Assembly: GCA_026129255.1 (NCBI GenBank)
Contig: JAHCIJ010000002.1
Span: 721,087-785,086, forward strand
Source: Anaerolineales bacterium
GTDB lineage: Bacteria > Chloroflexota > Anaerolineae > Anaerolineales > UBA11579
Direction of reading: 5' to 3'
Length of the DNA: 64,000 bases
The number at the start of each line of letters is the position of its first letter. Position 1 is the first letter of the stretch. Of the stretch, positions 35,252 to 44,200 are shown in pieces. The notes beneath the pieces were generated by a model. It searched no databases and was not told where the DNA came from. It saw only the letters and a program-made list of their open reading frames with translations. Made by a program: the position numbers and the translations under genes.

Positions 35252-35892
35252 GCAAGACCGCGTGTGTAGTAGCCCGGAATGATAGCGAGCTCTGCACAGG
35301 CTGCGAAGCTTCGCGCTGGCAAGGCGCAAGCTTCGCAGCCTGTTTGCTTTAGTTTTCGCGTGCTTGCCAAGACCCCCTGTGGTGCTCAGCAGGAGGCTAT
35401 CTGCAGCTAACCCCCTGTGCTGGCTACTTTCTTTGCCGCGCGGAACTCGCTTGGCAAGCTCCGGGCGGGCTACAACTCTGCCCCATGCTCCTCTTGCTGC
35501 TGTCTGTTACCCGGGCGCATGTGGGCGGGCCCTTTCCCACCGGCGTTCCAGGCTCACCATCTAGCGCACTAGCAGGGGCAGGTTGCAGGCGAGTTATGCC
35601 ACCGGATGGCGGTTTTCGGCGGAATTGGCGCAAATGTCAAGGAGTCAGGGATGAGGGGGACGATTGCTGATTTCTGGATGCTGATTGCTGATTGCCGATT
35701 TCTGAACGCTGAATGCTAACTGGGGAGTACTTATAGCTTTGTTTTCGATTTTCCTGTTTACTGGTCACTAATCACTAAGCACTTTCCCCTCCAACGACGG
35801 CAACCTCGCTAATAGTGTACATTTTCACAGTATTGTGATATAATGCACATGTAGCAACGGGCCGGTTTCGCCTTAGGGAAAGGAAGGTTGCC
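35252..35892. repeat. gap with large inverted repeat and degenerate heptamers
   Basis: No gene was recognised; short open frames here match nothing. A near-perfect inverted repeat lies at 35297-35342 (CAGGCTGCGAAGCTT arm, 15 bp plus a bulge and 4 bp), followed by a T-rich stretch, and may end the DinB transcript. At 35665-35720 and 35755-35785 there are degenerate heptamers such as TGCTGAT and TCACTAA. Confidence 0.6.
35816..35844 (+). promoter_or_regulatory. promoter with internal palindrome upstream of the DUF5671-like gene
   Basis: TGTACA (35816-35821), a 17-base spacer and TATAAT (35839-35844) with an upstream TG (extended -10). The inverted repeat TCACAGTATTGTGA (35825-35838) fills the spacer, as expected for an operator. 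The regulator is unknown. Confidence 0.6.
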
Positions 35893-36368
35893 ATGTTTGC
35901 GTTCTACTTGTTCCTGTTAAGTGGTTTTGCTCTGATGGTGTTTTATGGTTCGTTTGGAGAAGCGGTCAACCTGCTGGTGAAGGTGCAGCTGGGCACCGGC
36001 TTTGCCAGCGCCGAGCGCTTCGCTTCGCTTCTGCGCTGGGCCTGGCTGCTTCTGCCGGGTTGGTGTGGGGTTTGCACTGGCGGGCCTACCGCACCCGTTT
36101 AGATCTGGTAGGAGAGAGCCAGCGCGGCCTCACCCTGGTCTATCTGTTCTTCACGGCCTTTGCCTTCGCGCTGTGGGCTATGTTCCAGGCTTCATCCGTT
36201 GTGGAACTTGCCACGGGATTGCTGATGGGGCTGGAAACAGGCTCCGGCTGGCAGTTGGCGGGCCAGGCGGCCAAGCTGGCTCTCACTGTAGCTCTATGGG
36301 CTGAGCATCTGCGCTTGCTCTTCCGCGAGACGGCCCACAAGGTCGCCGACGCCACTGCGCAGGCATAA
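35893..36368 (+). pseudogene. DUF5671-like membrane protein, frameshifted
   Basis: Residues 1-56 (MFAFYLFLLSGFALMVFYGS to LLLPG) are read from 35893; the rest, LVWGLHWRAYRTRLDLVGES onward, is in another frame and ends at 36368. Re-reading the T at 36060, or adding one base there, joins the parts into a protein of about 158 residues with four membrane segments, resembling DUF5671 units. GGAAGG precedes the ATG, and a promoter and terminator flank the gene, so the break is either recent or a sequencing error. Confidence 0.6.
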
Positions 36369-36389
36369 CGCCCGGCGCCAATACGAATA

Positions 36390-36421
36390 AGCAGCCTGCA
36401 CATTGTGCAGGCTGCTTTTTA
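36390..36421 (+). terminator. intrinsic terminator after the DUF5671-like gene
   Basis: AGCAGCCTGCAC (36390-36401) pairs perfectly with 36405-36416 around a three-base loop and runs into five T residues. Confidence 0.92.
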
Positions 36422-36463
36422 TGTATATCGAGCACAGGTGCCTGTGATTGCGATTAAAAATGT

Positions 36464-36477
36464 TACAGTGGATTCTA
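36464..36477 (+). promoter_or_regulatory. leaderless-type promoter of the helix-hairpin-helix gene
   Basis: TACAGT (36464-36469) ends seven bases before the ATG at 36477. No ribosome binding site lies between them. Confidence 0.35.
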
Positions 36478-37130
36478 TGAGCGCCCAACGAGAACGAGCC
36501 CAGGATGTAAAGAAGCTAGCCGAATACATCGTCAGAGAAATACCATTAGTTCATGACATGACTTCAAGCGAATTCGGGTATGACAACCCAGCGCTGATCT
36601 GTATGGACGCCGTTCTCTCAATGAATCGAAAGTATGCCGGATTCGTGAAACCGCGAATAGATAATTTCCGGACCGAATATCCGAGTATCGACACCCTGGA
36701 TGCCTTGAGGAGGCTTATACAGCTCAAAGGACACGAGGGATTTTGTCAGGTGTGGAATTATCGGCACGTGGCGAGGGTGGAGTTGCTGGAGCGCCTCTCC
36801 ACAAAGTTCTTGACCATAGCAGAGCAGGAAGGGCAAATCAGCGATTTGGTTGCCATGCGAGATTGGGCAGCGAAGGTGGATGTGATGGATCACCTCAATT
36901 TCAATGTGAAAGGGATCGGGCTGGCTACTTTTCAGTACCTTAGGATGCTGCTCGGTGTAGCCACGGTGAAGCCAGATGTACATATCTCCCGAGCCGTGGC
37001 GTTGGCTCTGGGGGAGGGTAGGAGCTTGGTTGAGGCTATCAGTTTGCTAGAGCATGCTTCGAAGCAAATGGGCCTCGATGCAACGTACGTGGATCACAAT
37101 ATCTGGAAACATTTTTCGCAAAAAGCGTGA
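36477..37130 (+). CDS. helix-hairpin-helix (HhH-GPD-like) protein
   Basis: A 217-residue protein. Near residues 145-185, VKGIGLATFQYLRMLLGV then VKPDVHISRAVALALGEG resembles the helix-hairpin-helix plus catalytic-Asp region of endonuclease III-type DNA glycosylases. The [4Fe-4S] cysteine cluster is absent, and the expected lysine of the hairpin is not seen, so glycosylase activity is uncertain. The DNA is visibly richer in A+T than its neighbours, which suggests acquisition. TACAGT lies seven bases before the chosen ATG; no Shine-Dalgarno sequence is present. Confidence 0.6.
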   Translation: MSAQRERAQDVKKLAEYIVREIPLVHDMTSSEFGYDNPALICMDAVLSMNRKYAGFVKPRIDNFRTEYPSIDTLDALRRLIQLKGHEGFCQVWNYRHVARVELLERLSTKFLTIAEQEGQISDLVAMRDWAAKVDVMDHLNFNVKGIGLATFQYLRMLLGVATVKPDVHISRAVALALGEGRSLVEAISLLEHASKQMGLDATYVDHNIWKHFSQKA

Positions 37131-37582
37131 AGATGCTGCTGTTACGCGCGTGACAGGTGAGCTTGTAGAGAAGTGGTGATTCGAGGTCTTAGGCATTGAG
37201 GGTCCCTTACTACGCTTGGGACGCGCGGAGCGTGGAGACTGTGTCCGTCTTGACAACCTTGCGAAGGCTGGACGCCTTTTCATTGTGAGTTGGATATCAG
37301 CCTTCGCAAGGTTGATTTAGCCCGTGTGTTGGGGATTGCTTCGTCAGCGCTGTGCGCTTCGCGCCGCAGCGCACTCCTCGCAATGACGGTAAAAAGTGCA
37401 GGGCGTGGCGGTGGGGGCGGAGTTTCCTTCGTTCGCGTGACAGGACAGGTTGAGCTTGTGGCAGGGCGGCGATAGGTGTCTTAGGCATCGAGGGTCCCTC
37501 ACTGCGTTCGGGACGCACGGAGCGCGGAGACTGGGAGCGCATCTGCTTTAGTATCTGCGTCTATCCGCGTTCATCTGTGGTT
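37131..37582. repeat. repeat-rich gap between the 36477 gene and rny
   Basis: No gene was seen. Two imperfect direct repeats of about 95 bases (near 37150-37245 and 37437-37535) share GTCTTAGGCAT, GAGGGTCCCT and GCGGAG blocks. Between them are a CCTTGCGAA...TTCGCAAGG palindrome (37251-37315) and an inverted type A palindrome (37329-37387). Sequence resembling CGTTCATCTGTGG, the third intergenic repeat family, ends the gap. Confidence 0.6.
37329..37387 (-). repeat. type A palindrome, reverse copy of 21967-22024
   Basis: The reverse complement reads GTCATTGCGAGGAGTGCGC to GACGAAGCAATCCCC and matches the copy at 21967 base for base over about 57 positions. Confidence 0.8.
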
Positions 37583-37615
37583 AAAAAAAGAAGCAGCCCT
37601 CGCAAAAGCGGCTGC
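37583..37615 (-). terminator. intrinsic terminator of rny
   Basis: On the minus strand GCAGCC (37610-37615) pairs with GGCTGC (37593-37598), and the hairpin is followed by a T-run (37589-37583). It lies 26 bases past the rny stop. Confidence 0.85.
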
Positions 37616-37640
37616 CTCTTTGTGTCTTTGTGGTTAAGTC

Positions 37641-39161
37641 TTACTTGGCAAACTCGCTGGCACGCGTCTCGCGCAGTACCGTGACCTTGATTTGGCCCGG
37701 GTATTGCATGGTCTCTTCGATCTTCTTGGCAATGTCGCGCGCCATGCGGGCTGCTTCCAGGTCGTCCACATCTTCAGGGCGCACAATGATGCGCACTTCG
37801 CGCCCGGCCTGCAGCGCATAGCTCTGCGTCACGCCCTTGTAGGAGTTGGCCAGGTCCTCCAGCGCTTTGATGCGCTTGATGTACTGCTCCAGGCTCTCAC
37901 GGCGGGCGCCGGGGCGGGCACCGGAGATGGCGTCGGCCGCCTCTACGATCACGGCTTCCACGCTCTCCTGCTCCACCTCATGGTGGTGGGCGGCGATGGC
38001 GTTGACCACCAGCGGGTTCACGCCGTAGCGCTTGGCGAACTCAGCGCCGATGGCGGCGTGCGTGCCTTCCACGTTGTGATCCATGGCCTTGCCCAGGTCA
38101 TGCAGCAGGCCGCCCATCTTAGCCAGCTCCACATCGGCGCCCAGCTCAGTGGCGATCACGCCGGCCAGGCCAGCGGCTTCGATGGCGTGGGCCAGCTGGT
38201 TCTGGCCGTAGGAGGTACGGTACTTGAGGCGGCCCAGCATCTTCACAATTTCCTTGTGCAGGTGCGGAACGCCGGCTTCGTACACGGCGTTCTCGCCGGC
38301 TTCCACCATGGTCTTGTCCACCTCATCCTGTTCTTTCTTCAGGATCTTCTCAATGCTGGCGGGGTGGATGCGCCCGTCTTGCACCAGCTTCTGCAGCGTG
38401 CGGCGGGCTACTTCGCGGCGCACCGGGTCGAAGCTGGAGATGGTGACCGCCTCGGGCGTATCATCTACGATGACGTCTACACCAGCAACCTGCTCAAAGG
38501 AGCGGATGTTGCGGCCGTTGCGGCCGATGATGCGGCCCTTCATATCATCCGAGGGCAGGGTGACCACGGAGGTGGTGTTCTCAGAGACGTACTCAGAGGC
38601 CACGCGCTGCACGGCCATGGCCACCAGGTTGCGGGCACGCTTCTCGCCCTCTTCCTTGGCTTCGCCTTCGATCTGGCGGACGATGCGCGCCATATCGCCG
38701 CGCGACTCTTTCTCCACTTCATCCATCAGCACTTTGCGGGCCTCGTCACGCGTCATGGAGGAGACGCTCTCCAACTTCTTGACGATCTCGGTGCGCTGCT
38801 CTTCCACCTCGTTCTGACGGCGATCCAGGTTGCTTTGACGCTTGTTGAGACCCTGCTCGCGCTCCTCGAGTTTCTCGGTGCGGTGGTCGAGGTCCGAGCG
38901 ACGGCTGCGCAGCCGGTCGTCCTCGCGGCTGAGGTCCTTACGCTTGCGCTCGATATCTCCTTCGGCGCGCTGGCGCACTTCCAGCGCTTCGTTCTTGGCC
39001 TTGAGCTCTACGCTCTTGGCCTCCTCGCGTGCCTGGGTCAGAATGCGGTCAGCCTCCTCCTGGTTGCGCCGTTTGGCGCTTTGTACTTGCAGATGCCGCA
39101 GGAGGAAGCCCACAGCCACGCCCGCAATCGCTGCGCCGATAACAATGATCTGGTTGTCCAT
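37641..39161 (-). CDS. rny: ribonuclease Y
   Basis: RNase Y is the membrane-anchored endoribonuclease that starts mRNA decay in many Gram-positive bacteria. The 506 residues show an N-terminal membrane helix (IIVIGAAIAGVAVGFLL), a long charged coiled coil to about residue 190, a KH domain with GRIIGRNGRNIRSFE, and an HD domain with LLHDLGKAMDHN and AIAAHHHEVE. It lies 12 bases after recX and is probably cotranscribed with recA-recX. Confidence 0.95.
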   Translation of the reverse strand: MDNQIIVIGAAIAGVAVGFLLRHLQVQSAKRRNQEEADRILTQAREEAKSVELKAKNEALEVRQRAEGDIERKRKDLSREDDRLRSRRSDLDHRTEKLEEREQGLNKRQSNLDRRQNEVEEQRTEIVKKLESVSSMTRDEARKVLMDEVEKESRGDMARIVRQIEGEAKEEGEKRARNLVAMAVQRVASEYVSENTTSVVTLPSDDMKGRIIGRNGRNIRSFEQVAGVDVIVDDTPEAVTISSFDPVRREVARRTLQKLVQDGRIHPASIEKILKKEQDEVDKTMVEAGENAVYEAGVPHLHKEIVKMLGRLKYRTSYGQNQLAHAIEAAGLAGVIATELGADVELAKMGGLLHDLGKAMDHNVEGTHAAIGAEFAKRYGVNPLVVNAIAAHHHEVEQESVEAVIVEAADAISGARPGARRESLEQYIKRIKALEDLANSYKGVTQSYALQAGREVRIIVRPEDVDDLEAARMARDIAKKIEETMQYPGQIKVTVLRETRASEFAK

Positions 39162-39173
39162 GTTCTTTTAGTG

Positions 39174-39806
39174 TTACCTCGTTTCTTGTGAATGGGCGCG
39201 CTGCCAGGCCTCGCGGCAGACATCGGCTACGATGTCGTAGCCAAAGCCGCGGCGGCCCAGATGTGCGCCAAGCTTGTTGCGGAAGGTGTCCCAATCCAGC
39301 CCATGCAGCTGGCGCAATTTGCGCTCAGCCGCCTGGCTGGCCAGTTGGTATTCGTCAATGTCTTGCAGGGCTTCGTCAATCAGTGCGTCTGGCATGCCCT
39401 TGAGGCGCAGTTCCATGCGCAGGGCGCGTGCGCCGCGCGGTTTGAAAGCGGCGCGGTCCTCGACCCAGCGGCGGGCGAAATCGGCATCGTCCAGCAAGCC
39501 GTTGGCCTGCAAACGCTCGATCACGGCCGGAATAATGTCTTCGGGCACATCGTATTTTTCAAGGTTGCGCCGCACTTCGGCCGTGGAGCGCGGGCGGTAG
39601 CTGATGAAGTTGACCGCGCGCTGCAAGGCGGCCTCGTGGCCGTCTTTGGCTTGCAACTCGGCAATCTTCTCAGGGCTGAGCTCCTGGCCGATCTTGAGCC
39701 AGGCGGCCACGATCTTGGCCAGCGGGAAGGCATATTCACCATCCAGGTAGACATTGACCCGGTTGGGGCTTCGCTTTTGTTGCGTGAGTGCGGTAATGGT
39801 TGCCAT
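39174..39806 (-). CDS. recX: regulatory protein RecX
   Basis: RecX binds RecA filaments and limits recombinase activity. The 210-residue protein has three tandem three-helix repeats, seen in FISYRPRSTAEVRRNLEKY, ADFARRWVEDRAAFKPRGAR and LRLKGMPDALIDEAL. Start 39806 (MATITALTQQKRSPNRVNVY) is chosen, because a longer in-frame version would read through the recA-recX hairpin. It lies downstream of recA, as in many genomes. Confidence 0.9.
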   Translation of the reverse strand: MATITALTQQKRSPNRVNVYLDGEYAFPLAKIVAAWLKIGQELSPEKIAELQAKDGHEAALQRAVNFISYRPRSTAEVRRNLEKYDVPEDIIPAVIERLQANGLLDDADFARRWVEDRAAFKPRGARALRMELRLKGMPDALIDEALQDIDEYQLASQAAERKLRQLHGLDWDTFRNKLGAHLGRRGFGYDIVADVCREAWQRAHSQETR

Positions 39807-40113
39807 AGCCAAACAAAACAGCCAACGGTGCACCGTGGCTGTTTGGCTTGGTCTGGTGGGCTCCGTGGTGTGCACGGAGATGCTGATGAGTTGTGCTACA
39901 ACGCGGCGGCACTGCGCTCAGGCAGGCAGCCGCTGGCCAGCTAACGGCGCAAAACCGGGCGTAGCCCGTGTTCCTTTGAAGAGAGGTGCGCTGAAGAGTC
40001 CATTTATGTAGCGTTTCAGTATCAGCCCGTCTGCGCTTTTTCGAGCGCAGACATCGTCCAGAATCAGGTCAAAAGATCAGCCCGGCACAGTGCCGGCCTG
40101 GCAAAACCGAGAT
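39807..40113. other. recA-recX spacer with hairpins
   Basis: No gene was seen in this 307-base gap. On the minus strand it holds a hairpin just past the recA stop (40082-40096, CCGGCAC arms), a second hairpin TCTGCGCT/AGCGCAGA (40030-40037/40044-40051), and the terminator-like structure listed separately before recX. Confidence 0.6.
39811..39842 (-). terminator. terminator or attenuator before recX
   Basis: Read on the minus strand, ACAGCC-ACGGTG pairs with CACCGT-GGCTGT (39842-39818, one bulged base) and is followed by TTTTGTTT (39818-39811), five bases before the recX ATG. In E. coli a hairpin between recA and recX limits recX readthrough; the same is inferred here. Confidence 0.6.
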
Positions 40114-41139
40114 CTACTCTTCGTCGCCGGGTTCTGCGCCGCCCAACAGCATGTTGGGGTCTGCATGCGCCCGGACCTTGTCTTCGATCTCTGCGGCCAG
40201 GTTCGTGTTCTCCCGCAAGAAAGCTTTCGCATTCTCACGGCCTTGTCCCAAGCGCTCTTCTCCATAGAGATAGTGCGAGCCACGCTTGGTGATGATGTCC
40301 ATTTGGCTCGCCAAGTCCAGCAGGTCGCCAGCCTTGGAGATGCCTTCATTATACATGATGTCAAATTCCGCCGTACGGAAGGGGGCCGAGACCTTGTTCT
40401 TGACAATGCGCACGCGGGTGCGGCTGCCGACGATATCCTGGCCTTCTTTGATGGATTGGATGCGGCGCACATCCATGCGCACGGAGGCGTAGAACTTGAG
40501 CGCCATGCCGCCGGTGGTGGTTTCGGGGTTGCCGAACATCACGCCGATCTTCTGGCGCAGCTGGTTAGTGAAGATGACCGCCGTATTCGTCTGACGAATG
40601 ACGCCGGAGAGCTTGCGCAGCGCCTGCGACATCAGGCGCGCTTGCATGCCCATGGTGGCATCGCCCATATCGCCCTCGATCTCGGAGCGCGGCACCAGGG
40701 CGGCCACCGAATCGACGACGACCACGTCTACCGCGCCGGAGCGTACCAGCGCCTCGGCGATCTCGAGCGCCTGCTCGCCGGTATCTGGCTGGGAGACCAG
40801 CAGTTTTTCTACATCAACGCCGCAGCGAGCGGCGTAGTTGGGGTCGAGGGCGTGCTCCATGTCCACATAGGCGGCGGTGCCGCCGCGCTTTTGCACCTCG
40901 GCCACAATGTGCTGGCAGATAGTGGTCTTGCCGGAGGATTCGGGGCCGTAGATCTCGGTGACGCGGCCGCGCGGCACGCCGCCTACGCCGAGGGCGAGAT
41001 CTAGCGAGAGCGAGCCGGTGGGGATGGACTCGACTTCCATGCTTTCGGTCTCACCGAGGCGCATGATGCTGCCTTCGCCCCAGCGTTTGGTGATCTGGTC
41101 GAGCGCGTTTTGCAATGCGTTGTCTTTTTCTTTGCTCAT
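40114..41139 (-). CDS. recA: recombinase RecA
   Basis: RecA forms filaments on single-stranded DNA for strand exchange and SOS signalling. The 341-residue protein has the Walker A motif GPESSGKT at residues 65-72, VVVDSVAAL as Walker B, and loops L1/L2 around [10 protein letters not shown] and GNPETTTGG. The acidic C-terminus GGAEPGDEE is typical. Start [15 protein letters not shown] is canonical; a longer in-frame start lies in repeat DNA. No intein and no recognisable SOS box were seen. Confidence 0.97.
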   Translation of the reverse strand: MSKEKDNALQNALDQITKRWGEGSIMRLGETESMEVESIPTGSLSLDLALGVGGVPRGRVTEIYGPESSGKTTICQHIVAEVQKRGGTAAYVDMEHALDPNYAARCGVDVEKLLVSQPDTGEQALEIAEALVRSGAVDVVVVDSVAALVPRSEIEGDMGDATMGMQARLMSQALRKLSGVIRQTNTAVIFTNQLRQKIGVMFGNPETTTGGMALKFYASVRMDVRRIQSIKEGQDIVGSRTRVRIVKNKVSAPFRTAEFDIMYNEGISKAGDLLDLASQMDIITKRGSHYLYGEERLGQGRENAKAFLRENTNLAAEIEDKVRAHADPNMLLGGAEPGDEE

Positions 41140-41205
41140 GGTCTCTCTTTTTATGCTGTGTGAGTTTACCAGTGATGGCTTTTGGCCGCTGGCTCTGGCA
41201 ACCCC

Positions 41206-41342
41206 GTCATCCTGAGCGAAGCGAAGGATCTTTGCGGGGGCTTGTTTGTTCTGCACGCGTGAGGATCAGTGCGACTCTGCGATGATCCTTCGCGCGCGGC
41301 TGAGTGGCCGCACAGCGGCTACTCAGGCTGGCTCAGGATGAC
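41206..41342 (+). repeat. 137-bp inverted-repeat element, copy 1
   Basis: The element begins GTCATCCTGAGCGAAGCGAA and ends GCTCAGGATGAC. Internal blocks GAAGGATC and GATCCTTCGC also pair. It has the form of a non-coding miniature inverted-repeat element. No flanking target duplication is evident. Confidence 0.75.
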
Positions 41343-41415
41343 ACGCGCGGCTGGTGTGCTTGGGTGCGCGTTGCAGGCTAGGCCGGGATGCACCAATGCT
41401 CGGTACAAAAATCGT

Positions 41416-41551
41416 GTCATCCTGAGCGAAGCGAAGGATCCTTGCGGGGCTTGTTTGTTCTGCACGCGTGAGGATCAGTGCGACTCTGCGATGATCCTTC
41501 GCGGGCGGCTGAGTGGCCGCGCAGCGGCCACTCAGGCTGGCTCAGGATGAC
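41416..41551 (+). repeat. 137-bp inverted-repeat element, copy 2
   Basis: Same ends and nearly the same interior as 41206-41342, in direct orientation about 210 bases downstream. Confidence 0.75.
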
Positions 41552-41853
41552 ACGCGCGGGTGGCGTGCAGGGGCGCGGTGCAGGCGAGGCGCAGGCTTGC
41601 CTGCGCACGACGCAATCTGCCCTGCTGATGGCAAGGCAGTCTTTGTTCTTTGACTGTGCGGTAGATTGCTTCGTCGCTCAGCGGCTGTGCCGCTTCACGT
41701 CCTCGCAATGACGGGCGAGGTGGAGGCTGGCTCAGGATGACACGCGCGGCTGGTGTGCTGGGTGCGCGTTGCAGGCTAGCTGGGATGCACGGCTCGCAAT
41801 GACAGTATTCTTCGTCTCGCGATGGTTTCACCGATGACGAGGATGACTGGTAG

Positions 41854-41859
41854 TATCAT
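41854..41859 (+). promoter_or_regulatory. possible -10 box of maeB
   Basis: TATCAT preceded by TAG, about 70 bases before the maeB ATG. No matching -35 hexamer was found. The hexamer equals those at mazG and the tyrosine phosphatase gene. Confidence 0.3.
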
Positions 41860-41932
41860 TGACCCCACTGAGAGAAGACACGTCGCCCGCTGTTTTCCCG
41901 GCTACTTCAACACGATAGAGGACGAAACCCCA

Positions 41933-44200
41933 ATGGCTGACCTACGCCAGGACGCGCTGGATTACCACCATCTGAACAACAAACCCGGCAAGATCGCCAT
42001 CTTGCCCACTAAACCACTGGACACCCAACGAGACTTGGCGCTGGCCTATTCGCCCGGTGTGGCTGAGCCGGTGCTCGAGATCGAGAAAGACCCCAGCCTG
42101 GCCTACAAATACACCTCCAAGGGCAACTTGGTGGGGGTGATTTCCAACGGTACCGCCATCCTGGGTCTGGGCGATCGTGGTGCGCTGGCTTCCAAGCCGG
42201 TGATGGAAGGCAAAGGTGTGCTCTTCAAGAAGTTCGCCGATATTGATGTGTTTGACATTGAGGTCAATGCCACCGATATAGACGAATTGGTCAAGATCGT
42301 GGCGGGCATTGCGCCGACGTTTGGCGGCATCAACCTGGAGGATATCAAGGCGCCCGAATGCTTCGAAGTGGAGCGCCGCCTGATCGAGATGCTGGACATC
42401 CCCGTCTTTCATGATGACCAGCACGGCACTGCCATCATCGCCAGCGCGGGCCTGCTGAATGGCCTGGCGCTGGTGGGCAAGACGATCGAGGAGGCGCGCT
42501 TCGTCGTCTCCGGCGCAGGCGCCTCGGCGCTCACCTGTGCGCGCATGGCGATCAAGCTCGGCGCCAAGCCCGAGCATGTGCTGCTCGTCGATAGCAAGGG
42601 CGTGGTCTACCAGGGCCGCAGCGAGGGCATGAACGAGTACAAGCAAGAGTTCGCCGTCGAGACGGAGGCGCGCACCCTGGCGGATGCGGTGAACGGGGCG
42701 GATGTGTTCTACGGCCTCTCCGTGGGCGGCCTGCTCAAGCCGGAGATGGTGGCCACCATGGCCAAGAACCCGCTCATCTTCGCCATGGCCAACCCTGACC
42801 CGGAGATCAGCTACGAGGACGCCAAGCAGACCCGCCCAGATGCCATCGTGGCGACCGGCCGTTCGGATTACCCGAATCAGATCAACAATGTGCTCGGCTT
42901 CCCGTATATCTTCCGTGGGGCGCTGGATGTGCGTGCGCGCACCATCAATGATGAGATGAAGATCGCCGCGGCGCAAGCGCTGGCTGACCTGGCGCGTGAA
43001 GATGTGCCCGACAGTGTGCTGCGTGCCTACGGCATCGAGAGCCTGAAATTTGGCGCTGATTATTTGATCCCCAAGCCGTTCGACCCGCGCGTGCTGCTGT
43101 GGGTCGCTCCCGCTGTGGCCGAGGCGGCCATGCAAACCGGCGTAGCCCAGCATCCGGTGGAGCTGGACGTCTACCGCGATGAACTGGCGCTGCGCCAGGG
43201 CCGCGGCCAGCAGGTGCGCCAATACTTTATCAATAAGGCCAAGCTGCTCAAGCAGCGCACGCGCGTCGTCTTCCCCGAAGGTGAGGACAGCAAGATCATC
43301 CGTGCCGCGGCGCAAGTGGCGGAGGAGGGCATTGCCCATCCCATCCTGATCGCGCGCCCTGAGGTGATCGAGCAGCAGTTGGCTGACCTGGGGCTGAATT
43401 ACAAGCCGGAGTTGGTGGACGTGCGCCAATTCGAAAAGATGGACGCGTATTACAAGGCCTACTACGAGCTGCGTCAGCGCAGCGGTGTGACGCGCGTGGG
43501 CTCGGAGAAGATGCTGCGTGATCGCAACGCCTTTGCCGCCATGATGGTGAAAATGGGCGACGCGGATGCCATGATCTCTGGCCGCACCTTTGAATATCCG
43601 GAGGTGATCCGCCCGGCGCTGCAGATCCACCACACGGCACCCGGCGTAGCCAAGGCCTGCGGTGTGTACATCGTCATCGTGGAGCAGCGTGTCTACCTGT
43701 TCACGGATGCCACAGTGAACATTGAGCCCAGCGCCGAGGACCTGGCCGACATTGCCATCCTGGCAGCAGACTTTGCCCGCCAGATCGGCCTGGAGCCGCG
43801 CGTGGCCATGCTCTCGTTCTCCAACTTTGGCGCCACGCCGCACCCGCAATCCTTCAAGGTGCGCAAGGCGGTGGAGCTGGCGCAGGCGCGTGCGCCGGAG
43901 CTGGTCATCGATGGCGAGATGCAGGCGGATACCGCCGTGGTCTCCGAGATCGTCGAGCAGCGCTATCCCTTCAGCAAGGTCAAGAACGCCAATGTGCTCG
44001 TGTTCCCCTCGTTGGAGTCGGCTAATGTGAGCTACAAGCTGCTCAACCGCCTGGGCGGCGCACACACCATCGGCCCGATCCTGCTTGGCCTCGGCGCGCC
44101 GATCCAGGTGCTGCAGACCGGCGACCAGGTGCAGGACATTGTGAATATGACCGCCGTGGCGGTGCTGGATGCGGACAAGCGAAGCGGGGATAAGGGATGA
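41933..44200 (+). CDS. maeB: NADP-dependent malic enzyme with phosphotransacetylase-like domain
   Basis: It decarboxylates malate to pyruvate. Residues of about 1-430 are the malic enzyme: [21 protein letters not shown] (metal site), [15 protein letters not shown] (nucleotide binding) and [10 protein letters not shown]. Residues from about 430 to 755 form a phosphate acetyltransferase-like domain ([35 protein letters not shown]), usually regulatory and not catalytic in MaeB. Length 755 matches MaeB. ATG 41933 is chosen, as the 37 upstream codons lack homology. Confidence 0.95.
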   Translation: MADLRQDALDYHHLNNKPGKIAILPTKPLDTQRDLALAYSPGVAEPVLEIEKDPSLAYKYTSKGNLVGVISNGTAILGLGDRGALASKPVMEGKGVLFKKFADIDVFDIEVNATDIDELVKIVAGIAPTFGGINLEDIKAPECFEVERRLIEMLDIPVFHDDQHGTAIIASAGLLNGLALVGKTIEEARFVVSGAGASALTCARMAIKLGAKPEHVLLVDSKGVVYQGRSEGMNEYKQEFAVETEARTLADAVNGADVFYGLSVGGLLKPEMVATMAKNPLIFAMANPDPEISYEDAKQTRPDAIVATGRSDYPNQINNVLGFPYIFRGALDVRARTINDEMKIAAAQALADLAREDVPDSVLRAYGIESLKFGADYLIPKPFDPRVLLWVAPAVAEAAMQTGVAQHPVELDVYRDELALRQGRGQQVRQYFINKAKLLKQRTRVVFPEGEDSKIIRAAAQVAEEGIAHPILIARPEVIEQQLADLGLNYKPELVDVRQFEKMDAYYKAYYELRQRSGVTRVGSEKMLRDRNAFAAMMVKMGDADAMISGRTFEYPEVIRPALQIHHTAPGVAKACGVYIVIVEQRVYLFTDATVNIEPSAEDLADIAILAADFARQIGLEPRVAMLSFSNFGATPHPQSFKVRKAVELAQARAPELVIDGEMQADTAVVSEIVEQRYPFSKVKNANVLVFPSLESANVSYKLLNRLGGAHTIGPILLGLGAPIQVLQTGDQVQDIVNMTAVAVLDADKRSGDKG

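Larger units (their letters stand above)
41140..41853. repeat. repeat cluster upstream of recA and maeB
   Basis: Besides the two 137-bp elements listed separately, this gap has an inverted type A palindrome (41665-41713) and a third copy of the sequence that trails element 1 (about 41721-41787). That copy includes GGCTCAGGATGACACGCG and ends GGATGCAC. No gene was seen. Confidence 0.65.

Noticed and set aside
35364..35670. Two overlapping open frames of 60-66 codons after the DinB gene
   Set aside because: Composition is random-looking, no ribosome binding sites, and the region is repeat-derived.
36405..36476. Longer version of the helix-hairpin-helix protein starting at 36405
   Set aside because: That start lies inside the terminator hairpin at 36390-36421; the ATG at 36477 has a promoter-like box seven bases upstream.
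39843..40081. Hairpin-rich recA-recX gap considered as a small RNA gene
   Set aside because: No promoter is visible on either strand; the hairpins are better explained as attenuation or readthrough control.
41140..41205. Search for an SOS box in front of recA
   Set aside because: Neither a Gram-positive type (GAAC-N4-GTTC) nor an E. coli type (CTG-N10-CAG) site was found close to the start.
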